In this document: one piece after another, positions 17,656 through 25,274 of the stretch
How positions within the stretch are numbered: the first letter of the stretch is position 1
Layout of the letters: each line of letters opens with the position of its first letter
Assembly (NCBI RefSeq): GCF_015356865.1
Contig: NZ_JAAFZA010000110.1
Span: forward strand, 1-32,275
Length of the DNA: 32,275 nt
Direction of reading: 5' to 3'
Origin: Catenulispora pinisilvae
Lineage (GTDB): Bacteria; Actinomycetota; Actinomycetes; Streptomycetales; Catenulisporaceae
Made by a program: the position numbers and the translations under genes
The notes under the pieces: model-generated
Seen by the model: the letters and a program-made list of their open reading frames with translations, nothing else
What the model was told of the DNA's origin: nothing
Database searches by the model: none

Positions 17656-20600
17656 CCCTGAGAAGACGTGCGGCATCTCGATCGCGCGGCATACGAACCC
17701 TGGGTTCGTTCGTCACAGCCTGCGCCATGGCGGCGGGCTCCCTCGGCCTGGCCGCCACTGTCACGGCGGGACCGGCGCACGCGGCCTCGGCGCCGACCAC
17801 CCCGATCTGGTCCACCCAGCTCGACTTCGACAACGGCGGCGCCGCCTGGTCGGAGTCCTCCTTCGCCGGCCTGGCCGCCAAGGGCCTGACCACCGCCGAG
17901 TTGAACATGCCCTGGGGCACGATCGAGCCGTCGGCCGGTACCTTCAGCTTCACCATCTGGGACCAGGAACTGGCGAACGCCGCCGCGGCCGGGATCCAGC
18001 TGATCCCCATCTTCTGGTCCTCGGGGTGGGGTGGCAGCCCCGCCCCGTGGATCACCGACCTCGAGAAGACCAGCAGCGGGGCGGCGGGTCAGGCTCCGGA
18101 CTGGTGGAACTCCACCGAACAGTCCGAGTACTTCACCTACGTCGAGGACACCGTCCAGAACTCGCTCGCGCAGCCCGCCGGTTACGGCGGCGCGATCCTG
18201 GACTACGGCTTCCTCGACGCGCAGTGGGACATCAACGGCTCCGGCGGCGGCTACACCACCGACGACATCGCCGAGTTCCAGAACGTGTACCTGCCCGACA
18301 CCTACGGCACCATCGCCACGTTCAACTCCGATGAGGGCACGTCGTACCCGGCGTTCAGCCAGGTGCCCGCCGAGGCTTCCGGGCAGTCGTTGTTCGGTGT
18401 GTTCCAGGCGTTCCGGGCCTGGAGCGTCGAGCAGACCTACGGAGCTTTGACCGCGGCCGTGCGCGGCATCACCGCGAACACACCGCTGTATTACTACTAC
18501 GGCGGCGGGTTCGGGAACGCGACGAACTACGCGAACAACCCGGACACGTTCTACAAGCTGGCCAAGAAGTACAACGTCACCGTCATCGCCGACTCGGCTA
18601 GCAACACCGGCATGACGTTGGCGATGGCGAGCCTGGCCCGCGCGTACGGCGTGAAGATGGCCGAGGAGTGGACGGCGCCGAGTTCGGACTCTGAACTCGC
18701 CGCTTATGCCGTGCAGTGGCTCGACAGCTACGGCATGACGTTCCCGCAGGCAGGCGGCGAGGACTTCTTCATCCATGACGGCACGACTAAGGACACTGTC
18801 GGGTTCCCCATCTATACAAGCTGGCTACCGACACTCAAGAGCCTGTCGGGAACGTACCCGCAGCAGCCTGCCGCGCTGTATATCGATGTCTCCCAGGGCT
18901 ACGGGAACACCGCCGGCGGCAGCTTGAACAACGTGGAGACCGCGGCGGCCAGCATCTGGAACAGCTTCCAGTCCGGACTGGCGATCGTCACCAGCCAGGA
19001 GGTCGCCAACGGCGCGGTAAACCTGTCCTCGTTCGCGGGGGTGCTACCGCTCAACGGTGTGGATGCGAATCTGACCACGTATAAGAACGGTGGCGGCGCG
19101 CTCCTCACGTCTCCGGCGCAGCTGACTCAGTATGCGAAGGCCTACGCGGTGGTCGACGCGCCGTCCGTCGGAAACGTGCAGACCGTGCCGGTCGTCTCGG
19201 CCAACCACACCAGCGCCTCACTGACGCTGGCGAATATCACCTCCGGCACCGCATATAACGCGCCGATCGCCGTCGACCCGGCCGGACTCGGCTTGAACTC
19301 GGGCAGCTATTACCTGGTGAACGCTGCCGGGACCGCGCTCCCGCAATCCGTCCAGGCGAACGGGCTGATCTGCGCGAGCGCGAGCCTGGCCGCGGCGAGC
19401 CTGGCCGAGTGGACCGTCAAGGCCGGATCGGCACCCGCCGGCACCGCCTCGTCCGGCTGCCCGACCACATACACCGGCGCCACGACCGTGACTGCCACCG
19501 CCGGCCAGGCCGGTGGCGGGCTGGACTTCCTGAACGTCGGCGGCACGAACCAGGGTTCTGACGGGAATCTCACGCAGATCGCCCAGGGCGGCCAAACCGC
19601 GTATGAGACCTGGACCAGCGCGCAGAGCGGGGTCACGCCGGCGAACGTCTACCTGCGGCTGGCCCCGGCGTCCGCGGTCGAAGCAGCCTCGGACATCTCG
19701 GTACAGGTCACCTACTGGGCCGCCGCGGGCCAGGGCTTCACGGTGCAGTACAGCACACCGACGAACGCCTACCAGAACGGGCCGAGCGTCACCAGCCCCG
19801 GCACCGGCACCTGGGCCACGGCCACCGTGCAACTCACCGGCGCCCAGCTCGACGAGCTCGAGAACGGAGGCGCCGACCTCCGGCTCGCCGTCACCGCCCC
19901 CACGGCGCCGCTGATCGTGCGCAGCGTCACCATGTCGGTGGCGAACAGCAGCGGCGGCCCGACCCTGGCCGCGACACCGAGCTCGCTGAGCTTCGGAAAC
20001 GTGAGCGTCGGCTCGAACAGCCCGGCCCGGACAGTGACGATCACCAACTCGGGCACCGCGGCGGCCGCTGTCGCCGGCATCACGGCCGCCACCGGCTTCA
20101 CCGAGACGAACACCTGCGGCTCCAGCATCGCCGCCGGCGGCAGCTGCACGGCCAACGTCACCTTCGCTCCCACCGCCGCCCAGGCATACAGCGGCAACCT
20201 CACCGTCAGCAGCGACGCGAGCAACAGCCCCCTGACAATCCCGCTCACCGGGACCGGCACGAACGCGAACACCAACCTCGCGCTCAAGCAACCGGTCACC
20301 GCCTCCAGCGTGCAGCAGACCTATGTGGCCGGCAACGCCAACGACGGAAACACCGGCAGCTACTGGGAGAGCCACGACGGGACCTGGCCGAGCACCCTGA
20401 CCGTCGACCTGGGCTCGACCCAGCCACTCGCCGACACGGTCATCGACCTCCCGCCGCTGACCGTCTGGCAGACCCGGACCCAGACCCTGTCGGTGCTCGG
20501 CTCGAACGACGACTCCGCGTGGACGACCATCACCGCCTCGGCGACGTACACCTGGAATCCGAGCACCGGCAACACCGTGACCATCAACTTCCCGGCGGGT

Positions 20601-20687
20601 ACGGCATCCCGCTACGTCCAGCTGAGCTTCACCGCAAACAGCGTGCAGAACGGCGCGCAAGTCTCGGAGTGGCAGATCTTCGGCTGA
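17652..20687 (+). CDS. secreted multi-domain GH42-like glycoside hydrolase
   Basis: 1011 residues; ATG overlaps the upstream stop and follows CGAGGAG. A Tat-like or Sec signal peptide ends near AHAASA (about 45). The catalytic region (about 50-480) looks like a GH42-type (beta-galactosidase-like) barrel: LNMPWGTIEPSAGTFSF, AGIQLIPIFW, and a DDIAEFQNVYLPDTYGTIATFN segment like the GH42 helix after the acid/base. The expected Asn-Glu acid/base pair is absent (LDYGFLDAQWD near 189). A candidate nucleophile is Glu in MAEEWTA near 336. Then come a beta-rich domain (about 615-765), a choice-of-anchor-D/ASPM-like Ig domain (about 769-870, SLSFGNVSVG...TNSGTAAA) and a discoidin/CBM32 domain (873-1011, NLALKQPVTASS...VSEWQIFG). 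It is probably extracellular and acts on the same polysaccharide as its partner; the exact family is uncertain. Confidence 0.8.
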   Translation: MTLRRRAASRSRGIRTLGSFVTACAMAAGSLGLAATVTAGPAHAASAPTTPIWSTQLDFDNGGAAWSESSFAGLAAKGLTTAELNMPWGTIEPSAGTFSFTIWDQELANAAAAGIQLIPIFWSSGWGGSPAPWITDLEKTSSGAAGQAPDWWNSTEQSEYFTYVEDTVQNSLAQPAGYGGAILDYGFLDAQWDINGSGGGYTTDDIAEFQNVYLPDTYGTIATFNSDEGTSYPAFSQVPAEASGQSLFGVFQAFRAWSVEQTYGALTAAVRGITANTPLYYYYGGGFGNATNYANNPDTFYKLAKKYNVTVIADSASNTGMTLAMASLARAYGVKMAEEWTAPSSDSELAAYAVQWLDSYGMTFPQAGGEDFFIHDGTTKDTVGFPIYTSWLPTLKSLSGTYPQQPAALYIDVSQGYGNTAGGSLNNVETAAASIWNSFQSGLAIVTSQEVANGAVNLSSFAGVLPLNGVDANLTTYKNGGGALLTSPAQLTQYAKAYAVVDAPSVGNVQTVPVVSANHTSASLTLANITSGTAYNAPIAVDPAGLGLNSGSYYLVNAAGTALPQSVQANGLICASASLAAASLAEWTVKAGSAPAGTASSGCPTTYTGATTVTATAGQAGGGLDFLNVGGTNQGSDGNLTQIAQGGQTAYETWTSAQSGVTPANVYLRLAPASAVEAASDISVQVTYWAAAGQGFTVQYSTPTNAYQNGPSVTSPGTGTWATATVQLTGAQLDELENGGADLRLAVTAPTAPLIVRSVTMSVANSSGGPTLAATPSSLSFGNVSVGSNSPARTVTITNSGTAAAAVAGITAATGFTETNTCGSSIAAGGSCTANVTFAPTAAQAYSGNLTVSSDASNSPLTIPLTGTGTNANTNLALKQPVTASSVQQTYVAGNANDGNTGSYWESHDGTWPSTLTVDLGSTQPLADTVIDLPPLTVWQTRTQTLSVLGSNDDSAWTTITASATYTWNPSTGNTVTINFPAGTASRYVQLSFTANSVQNGAQVSEWQIFG

Positions 20688-20709
20688 GGTCGAGAGCTCT
20701 GCAACGTCG

Positions 20710-20741
20710 CCAGCCCCGTGGACCGGAGTCCACGGGGCTGG
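20710..20741 (+). terminator. hairpin after the hydrolase operon
   Basis: CCAGCCCCGTGGAC, loop CGGA, GTCCACGGGGCTGG: a perfect 14-bp stem starting 23 nt after the second hydrolase stop. There is no T-tract, as is common for actinobacterial terminators. Confidence 0.75.
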
Positions 20742-20814
20742 TGGCGTTCATCGCGCGCAGCCAGCAGCCGATGTCCCCTGGGACCTTCCAATGGCACACA
20801 TGCACGGCAGACCA

Positions 20815-20839
20815 ATTTGCCTAAGTGACTTAGGCAAAT
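20815..20839. promoter_or_regulatory. TetR operator, perfect palindrome
   Basis: ATTTGCCTAAG, centre TGA, CTTAGGCAAAT: 11-bp perfect arms, 34 bp upstream of the TetR start. It lies where the promoter should be and is AT-richer than its surroundings, as expected for an autoregulatory TetR site. Confidence 0.75.
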
Positions 20840-20872
20840 GCATGATGGTTGTCGGCAAACAGGAGGAAGGTT

Positions 20873-21442
20873 ATGGCTAGAGCGGGCCTGACCCCGGAGC
20901 GCCTGACCCTGGCCGGCGTGGAGCTGGCCGACGAGGTCGGCCTCGACCAGGTGACCGTCTCGGCGCTGGCCCGGCGGTTCGACGTCAAAGTTGCGAGTCT
21001 GTACTCGCACCTGAAGAGCTCCCAGGACCTCAAGACCAGGATCGCCCTGTTCGCCTTGGAGGAACTCGCCGACCGGGTCGCCGCGGCCCTGGCCGGACGT
21101 GCGGGCAAGGACGCTCTGGCCGCCTTCGGCAACGCGTACCGCGACTACGCCCGGGAGCACCCGGGTCGCTACGCTGCCGCCCAGCTGCGGCTCGATACCG
21201 AGACGGCAGCCGCGAGCGCCGGGGTACGGCACGCCCAGATGACGCGGGCGATCCTGCGCGGCTACGACCTGCCAGAGCCGGACCAGACGCACGCGGTCCG
21301 CATGCTGGGCAGCGTCTTCCACGGCTACGTCAGCCTGGAGATGGCCGGCGGATTCAGCCACACCGCCGTCGACTCGCAGCAGTCCTGGGAGTGGACCCTG
21401 GACTCCCTCGACGCCCTGCTGCGCAGCCAGGCCGGCTCCTGA
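20873..21442 (+). CDS. TetR-family regulator
   Basis: 189 residues; ATG 20873 follows AGGAGG, so the longer in-frame start at 20849 is rejected. The N-terminal helix-turn-helix is clear (LTLAGVELADEVGLDQVTVS, ARRFDVKVASLYSHLKSSQDL). The C-terminal half is a TetR ligand-binding domain of the WHG/TetR_C_33 style (MLGSVFHGYVSLEMAGGF...SLDALL). The perfect palindrome just upstream suggests autorepression, and the next gene, an SGNH hydrolase 108 bp downstream on the same strand, is the likely co-regulated target. The ligand is unknown. Confidence 0.92.
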   Translation: MARAGLTPERLTLAGVELADEVGLDQVTVSALARRFDVKVASLYSHLKSSQDLKTRIALFALEELADRVAAALAGRAGKDALAAFGNAYRDYAREHPGRYAAAQLRLDTETAAASAGVRHAQMTRAILRGYDLPEPDQTHAVRMLGSVFHGYVSLEMAGGFSHTAVDSQQSWEWTLDSLDALLRSQAGS

Positions 21443-21550
21443 CTCACCGGCGGCTTTCACCGCTGGCAGCGGTCCGTCGCGCCGCGCATCGTCGCACCGA
21501 CACACAGACGCACCGACATACCTGAACATTCCGAAAGGCAGCCTCGGACA

Positions 21551-22732
21551 ATGACCACCGAGCACGAAAACTGGATCACCACGCCGGTCACCGCGGACCT
21601 CCTGCGCGGTTTCCTCGACCTGGAACCGACCGCACGCGGGCTGCTGCCGCATCGGCTACCCGCCCGGGCCCGGCGGCAGATCCCCGACGACCAACTGGCC
21701 GTGGCCGAGGCTCAGCCCTCCGGCGTACGCCTGGCATTTCGCACCCGGGCCGCGACCATCGAACTGGACACGCTGCCGACCAAGCGGGTCTACCGAGGCT
21801 TCCCGCCTCCGCCGGACGGCGTGTACGACCTGCTGGTCGACGGACGACTCACCGCACAGGCCACGGTGCCCGAGGGCGACGTCCGCACGATCACCGACAT
21901 GGTCACCCAGTCCGCCGAACTGACCGAGGGGTCCGCCGGGACCGCCCGGTTCACCGACCTCCCGGCGGGCGACAAGGACGTCGAGATCTGGCTCCCCCAC
22001 AACGAGATCACCGAACTGATCTCCCTGCGCACCGACGCCCCCGTCGAGCCGGCGCCCGACCGCGGGCACAGGGTGTGGCTGCACCACGGCAGTTCCATCA
22101 GCCACGGCTCGAACGCCGCCCATCCGACCGCCACCTGGCCGGCCCTTGCCGCGGCCCGGGGCGGCGTGGAGCTGGTCAACCTGGGCTTCAGCGGCAGCGC
22201 ACTGCTCGACCCGTTCACCGCGCGGGCGATCCGGGACACGCCCGCGGACCTGATCAGCCTCAAGATCGGCATCAATGTGGTCAACACCGACGCGATGCGC
22301 CTGCGCGCCTTCACCCCCGCGGTCCACGGCTTCCTCGACACCGTCCGCGAAGGGCATCCGACCACGCCGCTGCTGGTGGTGTCCCCCCTCCTGTGCCCGG
22401 TCCAGGAGGACACCCCCGGTCCCCTCGCCCCCGACTTCGACGGCGGGACCCTGCGGTTCCGGGCCACCGGCGACCCAGCCGACCGCGCCGCCGGACGCCT
22501 GACGCTCAACGTCATCCGTGACGAACTCGCCCGCATCGTGGCACAGCGGGCGGCGGAGGACCCGAACCTGCACTACCTCGACGGGCGCCGCCTTTACGGC
22601 GAGAAGGAGTACGCCGAGCACCCGTTGCCCGACGCTCTGCACCCCGATCCCGCTGGACACCGCCGCATCGGCGAGAACTTCGCACGGCTCGCGTACAGCG
22701 ACGGTGCCCCCTTCGCCACCAAGAGCAGCTGA
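21551..22732 (+). CDS. SGNH/GDSL hydrolase, SsfX3-like
   Basis: 393 residues: an N-terminal beta-sandwich domain (about 1-165) of the kind found in SsfX3-type GDSL proteins, then an SGNH esterase domain. Block I reads HGSSISHG (nucleophile Ser182; the usual Asp of GDS is Ser181), block II NLGFSGSAL (Gly in the oxyanion hole), block III KIGINVVN (Asn242) and block V DALHPDPAGH (Asp361, His364). Thus Ser, Gly, Asn and His are all present and the enzyme should be active on an ester such as an acyl or acetyl group. No signal peptide, so cytoplasmic. It probably forms a unit with the TetR gene upstream. The substrate cannot be named. Confidence 0.88.
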   Translation: MTTEHENWITTPVTADLLRGFLDLEPTARGLLPHRLPARARRQIPDDQLAVAEAQPSGVRLAFRTRAATIELDTLPTKRVYRGFPPPPDGVYDLLVDGRLTAQATVPEGDVRTITDMVTQSAELTEGSAGTARFTDLPAGDKDVEIWLPHNEITELISLRTDAPVEPAPDRGHRVWLHHGSSISHGSNAAHPTATWPALAAARGGVELVNLGFSGSALLDPFTARAIRDTPADLISLKIGINVVNTDAMRLRAFTPAVHGFLDTVREGHPTTPLLVVSPLLCPVQEDTPGPLAPDFDGGTLRFRATGDPADRAAGRLTLNVIRDELARIVAQRAAEDPNLHYLDGRRLYGEKEYAEHPLPDALHPDPAGHRRIGENFARLAYSDGAPFATKSS

Positions 22733-22839
22733 CCGATTTGCTCCCACGCGGACCACGCTGATGGTCGGGGTCCCCACAGGGCGGCCAGCATCGCCGCCCG
22801 CGTCGCCGAGCTCAGTGATTCCCAGCCGCGTCCGGCCGC

Positions 22840-23478
22840 CTACTCCGGCCAGGCATTGCCCTGGATGATCCCGACGAAGTCCGCCCGCACGAACGAGGGG
22901 TCGAAGTGCGCGAGGACGTCGTCATTCATGGTGCCGAAGGTGGTGTCCGGGCGGCCGGCCATGCCGTCGTAGAACGCCCGCAGGATCCGGTTCTTGAAAT
23001 CCGGGCGCGGGTGAGCGGCCACCACGGCGGCACGCTGCTCGGGGCTGATCTCGTCCAGTCCCAGGCCCAGGACGTCGGTCTCGACGCCGAGCGTCACGAC
23101 GGCGACGTCGGGTTCGAGCTTGAGCGGGATCTCGGGGGTGGTGTGCAGTGCGATGGCGAGCCAGACCTTGCGGGCCTCGCGCGCCGGCCGGCCGTGGTCG
23201 AGCAGGAAGTCACGCGCGGCGTCGGCGCCGTCGACCTCGAAGCGCTGGTCCTTGGTGCCGTAGGCGGTGGTCAGGCCGAGGTCGTGGAAGAGCCCGCCGA
23301 CGTAGGCGAGTTCGGGGTCCACCTCCAGCCCCCGGGCCGCGGCCTTGAGGGAGCCCCACAGGAAGACCCGGCGAGAGTGGTTGAACAGGGTGTCGTCGGT
23401 GGCTTCGCGGACTAGCGCGGTCGCCTCGCGGATGAGTTGGGTGTCGGGCACGGTGATCCCGGCAATGACCTCCGACAT
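22840..23478 (-). CDS. HD-domain hydrolase, cyanamide-hydratase-like
   Basis: 212 residues. HD-superfamily metal ligands: His34 (FNHSRRVFLWG), His65-Asp66 (GGLFHDLGLT) and further His112 (ALHTTPEI). The FNHS...FLWG opening and overall length fit the Ddi2/cyanamide hydratase-like group, whose members hydrate small nitriles or have unknown substrates. ATG 23478 follows AGGAGGAAA. A 10-bp inverted repeat just upstream abuts this ribosome site. The gene lies downstream of, and on the same strand as, a GlxA-type regulator, which may control it. Substrate unproven. Confidence 0.85.
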   Translation of the reverse strand: MSEVIAGITVPDTQLIREATALVREATDDTLFNHSRRVFLWGSLKAAARGLEVDPELAYVGGLFHDLGLTTAYGTKDQRFEVDGADAARDFLLDHGRPAREARKVWLAIALHTTPEIPLKLEPDVAVVTLGVETDVLGLGLDEISPEQRAAVVAAHPRPDFKNRILRAFYDGMAGRPDTTFGTMNDDVLAHFDPSFVRADFVGIIQGNAWPE

Positions 23479-23488
23479 GGCTTTCCTC

Positions 23489-23520
23489 CTGGAATCGGCT
23501 GCGTTGTTGACCGATTCCAG
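23489..23520 (-). promoter_or_regulatory. inverted repeat abutting the ribosome site of the HD-domain gene
   Basis: CTGGAATCGG, 12-nt spacer, CCGATTCCAG: perfect 10-bp arms. On the mRNA the second arm runs directly into the GGAGGAAA ribosome site, so it could be a protein operator or an RNA hairpin that limits translation. Confidence 0.5.
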
Positions 23521-23569
23521 TCTTGGTTCCAGCCCGTGGCCCGGGTACCGCGTCGGCGGACAGGCATCC

Positions 23570-23649
23570 CACAGATCCGGACAGCCGACGCGCCTAGGCC
23601 AATCAGCGCGGGCGCAGGCGAATCAGCACAAGCACAGATCCGGACAGCC
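23570..23649. repeat. direct repeat between GlxA-type regulator and HD gene
   Basis: CACAGATCCGGACAGCC occurs at 23570-23586 and again, identically, at 23633-23649, with AATCAGC also repeated between them (23601, 23621). Paired direct repeats are how AraC-type regulators often bind, and a regulator of that class is encoded next door. Confidence 0.5.
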
Positions 23650-23653
23650 CGGC

Positions 23654-24460
23654 TCAACCAGCCGCGCCGTGAGTACTCCGGAACCGATGCCGATAGGCGG
23701 CGGGACTGATCCCGAGCCGCGCGACGAACGTCCGCCGCATGGTCTCAGCGCTGCCGAACCCGGCCTCGCGCGCGCTCTCCTGCACACCGTGCCCGCCGTC
23801 GAGCAGGGTCTTGGCGTGGTCGAGGCGAATCTGTTCCACGAACCGGGCCGGGGTGGTCCCGAGCTCGGTCGTGAACAAGCGCGTGAGCTGCCGGGTGCTG
23901 ACGCCGACCCGCGCGGACAACGCCGCCGCGCTGTGGTCCAGGGCCGGTTCGGCGGAGATCAGGTCGACCAGCTCGCGCAGCTCGACTGTGCGCGGCGGCC
24001 GGACCCGCAGCGGCGCGGAGAACTGCGACTGCCCGCCGGTCCGCTGCATGTACACGACGAGCTGGCGGGCCACGCTCCGGGCCAGGTCCGCGCCGTGATC
24101 GCGCTCCACCAGCGCGAGGCTGAGGTCGATGCCCGCCGAGACCCCGGCCGAGGTGAACACCTGGCCGTCCTCGACGAACAGCGCGTCCGGCTCCACCCGG
24201 ACCCGCGGATACGCGCGCGCCAGCAGCTCAGCATGCTGCCAATGCGTCGTGGCCCGCCGGTCGTCGAGCAGCCCCGCGGCCGCCAGGACGAAGGAGCCGG
24301 TGCAGATCGAGACCAGGCGTTCCGTACGCGGGGACAAGCTCCGCACCGCGTCGACCAGGTCGTCCGGGATCGGCTCGGTCACGAGGTTGTCGCCGCCGGC
24401 GACCACCACCGTCTCGGGCACGGCGACATCGGCGGCCCGGCCGTCGACGGGCATCCGCAT
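23654..24460 (-). pseudogene. GlxA/AraC-family regulator, N-terminally truncated
   Basis: 268 residues. The N-terminal part is a DJ-1/PfpI-like domain (TVVVAGGDNL; nucleophile-elbow Cys53 in SICTGSFVLAAAGLLDDRRA) and the C-terminal part an AraC helix-turn-helix pair (SARVGVSTRQLTRLF...SAREAGFGSAETMRRTF). GlxA-type proteins normally have roughly 55-65 further residues before the MRMPVDGRAADV segment; here an in-frame TAG lies 12 nt upstream of ATG 24460 and the next gene starts 38 bp away. The first strands of the DJ-1 domain are therefore lost, although the DNA-binding half is intact. It is probably a deletion remnant, possibly still expressed. Confidence 0.8.
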
Positions 24461-24497
24461 CCCCGCGCGCTACGCCGTCACCGGTCCGAAGGTGACC

Positions 24498-25256
24498 ATG
24501 CGACGCGTTCTGCGCTCGGAGTGGAGCAAGTTCTGGTCGCTGCGCTCCAGCTGGATCACCCTGGTGTCCGCGACGATCGTCCTGCTCGCGTTCGGGATCA
24601 TCGCGGCCTCCGTCTACCGCCCCCACGCCACCCACGCCTCCGGAACGCCCACCGACCCGGTCGGTCTGGCGCTGACCGGGGCCTCCACCGCCGGACTGAT
24701 CGTCGGCGTGCTCGGGGTGCTGCTGTCCGCCGGTGAATACGGCACCGGCATGGTGCGCTCGACGTATGTCGCGGTGCCGAAGCGGTGGCCGGTCCTGGCG
24801 GCGAAGAGCGCGGTGATCGGCGCGCTGGTCCTGGTGGTCGCCACGGTCACCGCGCTGATCGCCTTCGGCGTGGGTGCGGCGGTGCTGCACGGCGACGCGA
24901 TCGCGCTGAACCTGGGCGACCACGGAGTACTGCCCGCGCTGCTCGGCGCCGGCGCCTATCTGGGCCTGTCCGCCGCGTTCGGCGTCGCCCTGGGCTCGCT
25001 TGTCCGTTCCACCTCCGGCGGTATCACCGCGCTGGTCGTCATCATGATGCTGCTGCCGGCGCTGGCCTCGCTGCTGCCCGGCTCGACGGGCGACAAGCTC
25101 AAGCCCTACTTCCCGGGCAACGCCGGTGACGCGATCTACGCCCTACACCCGGCCTCGCACTCGCTGGCGCCGGGGGCAGGCCTGGCGGTCTTCGCCGGAT
25201 GGGTCGCGCTGCTGATGGCCGCTGCGGCCATCCGGCTGAAGCGGACGGACGTCTGA
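24498..25256 (+). CDS. ABC transporter permease
   Basis: 252 residues starting MRRVLRSEWSKFWSLRSSW, the usual start of ABC-2-type permeases that follow an ATPase gene in actinobacteria. About six hydrophobic segments (starting LVSATIVLLAFGII, AGLIVGVLGVLLS, AVIGALVLVVATV, LLGAGAYLGLSAA, ITALVVIMMLLPAL, GLAVFAGWVALLM). ATG is preceded by GAAGG. No ATPase gene is present: upstream lies only the truncated regulator on the other strand. The permease probably forms an operon with the kinase and regulator downstream (about 18 nt to the kinase), and without its ATPase it may be non-functional or use one from elsewhere. Confidence 0.9.
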   Translation: MRRVLRSEWSKFWSLRSSWITLVSATIVLLAFGIIAASVYRPHATHASGTPTDPVGLALTGASTAGLIVGVLGVLLSAGEYGTGMVRSTYVAVPKRWPVLAAKSAVIGALVLVVATVTALIAFGVGAAVLHGDAIALNLGDHGVLPALLGAGAYLGLSAAFGVALGSLVRSTSGGITALVVIMMLLPALASLLPGSTGDKLKPYFPGNAGDAIYALHPASHSLAPGAGLAVFAGWVALLMAAAAIRLKRTDV

Positions 25257-25274
25257 GGCGCGACAGCGGTGACA

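Noticed and set aside
15660-20687. A single open frame of 1675 codons across both hydrolase genes
   Set aside because: Its first 664 codons are an Arg/His/Pro-rich out-of-frame shadow of the GH87-type gene. The real second gene starts at ATG 17652 with a ribosome site and signal peptide.
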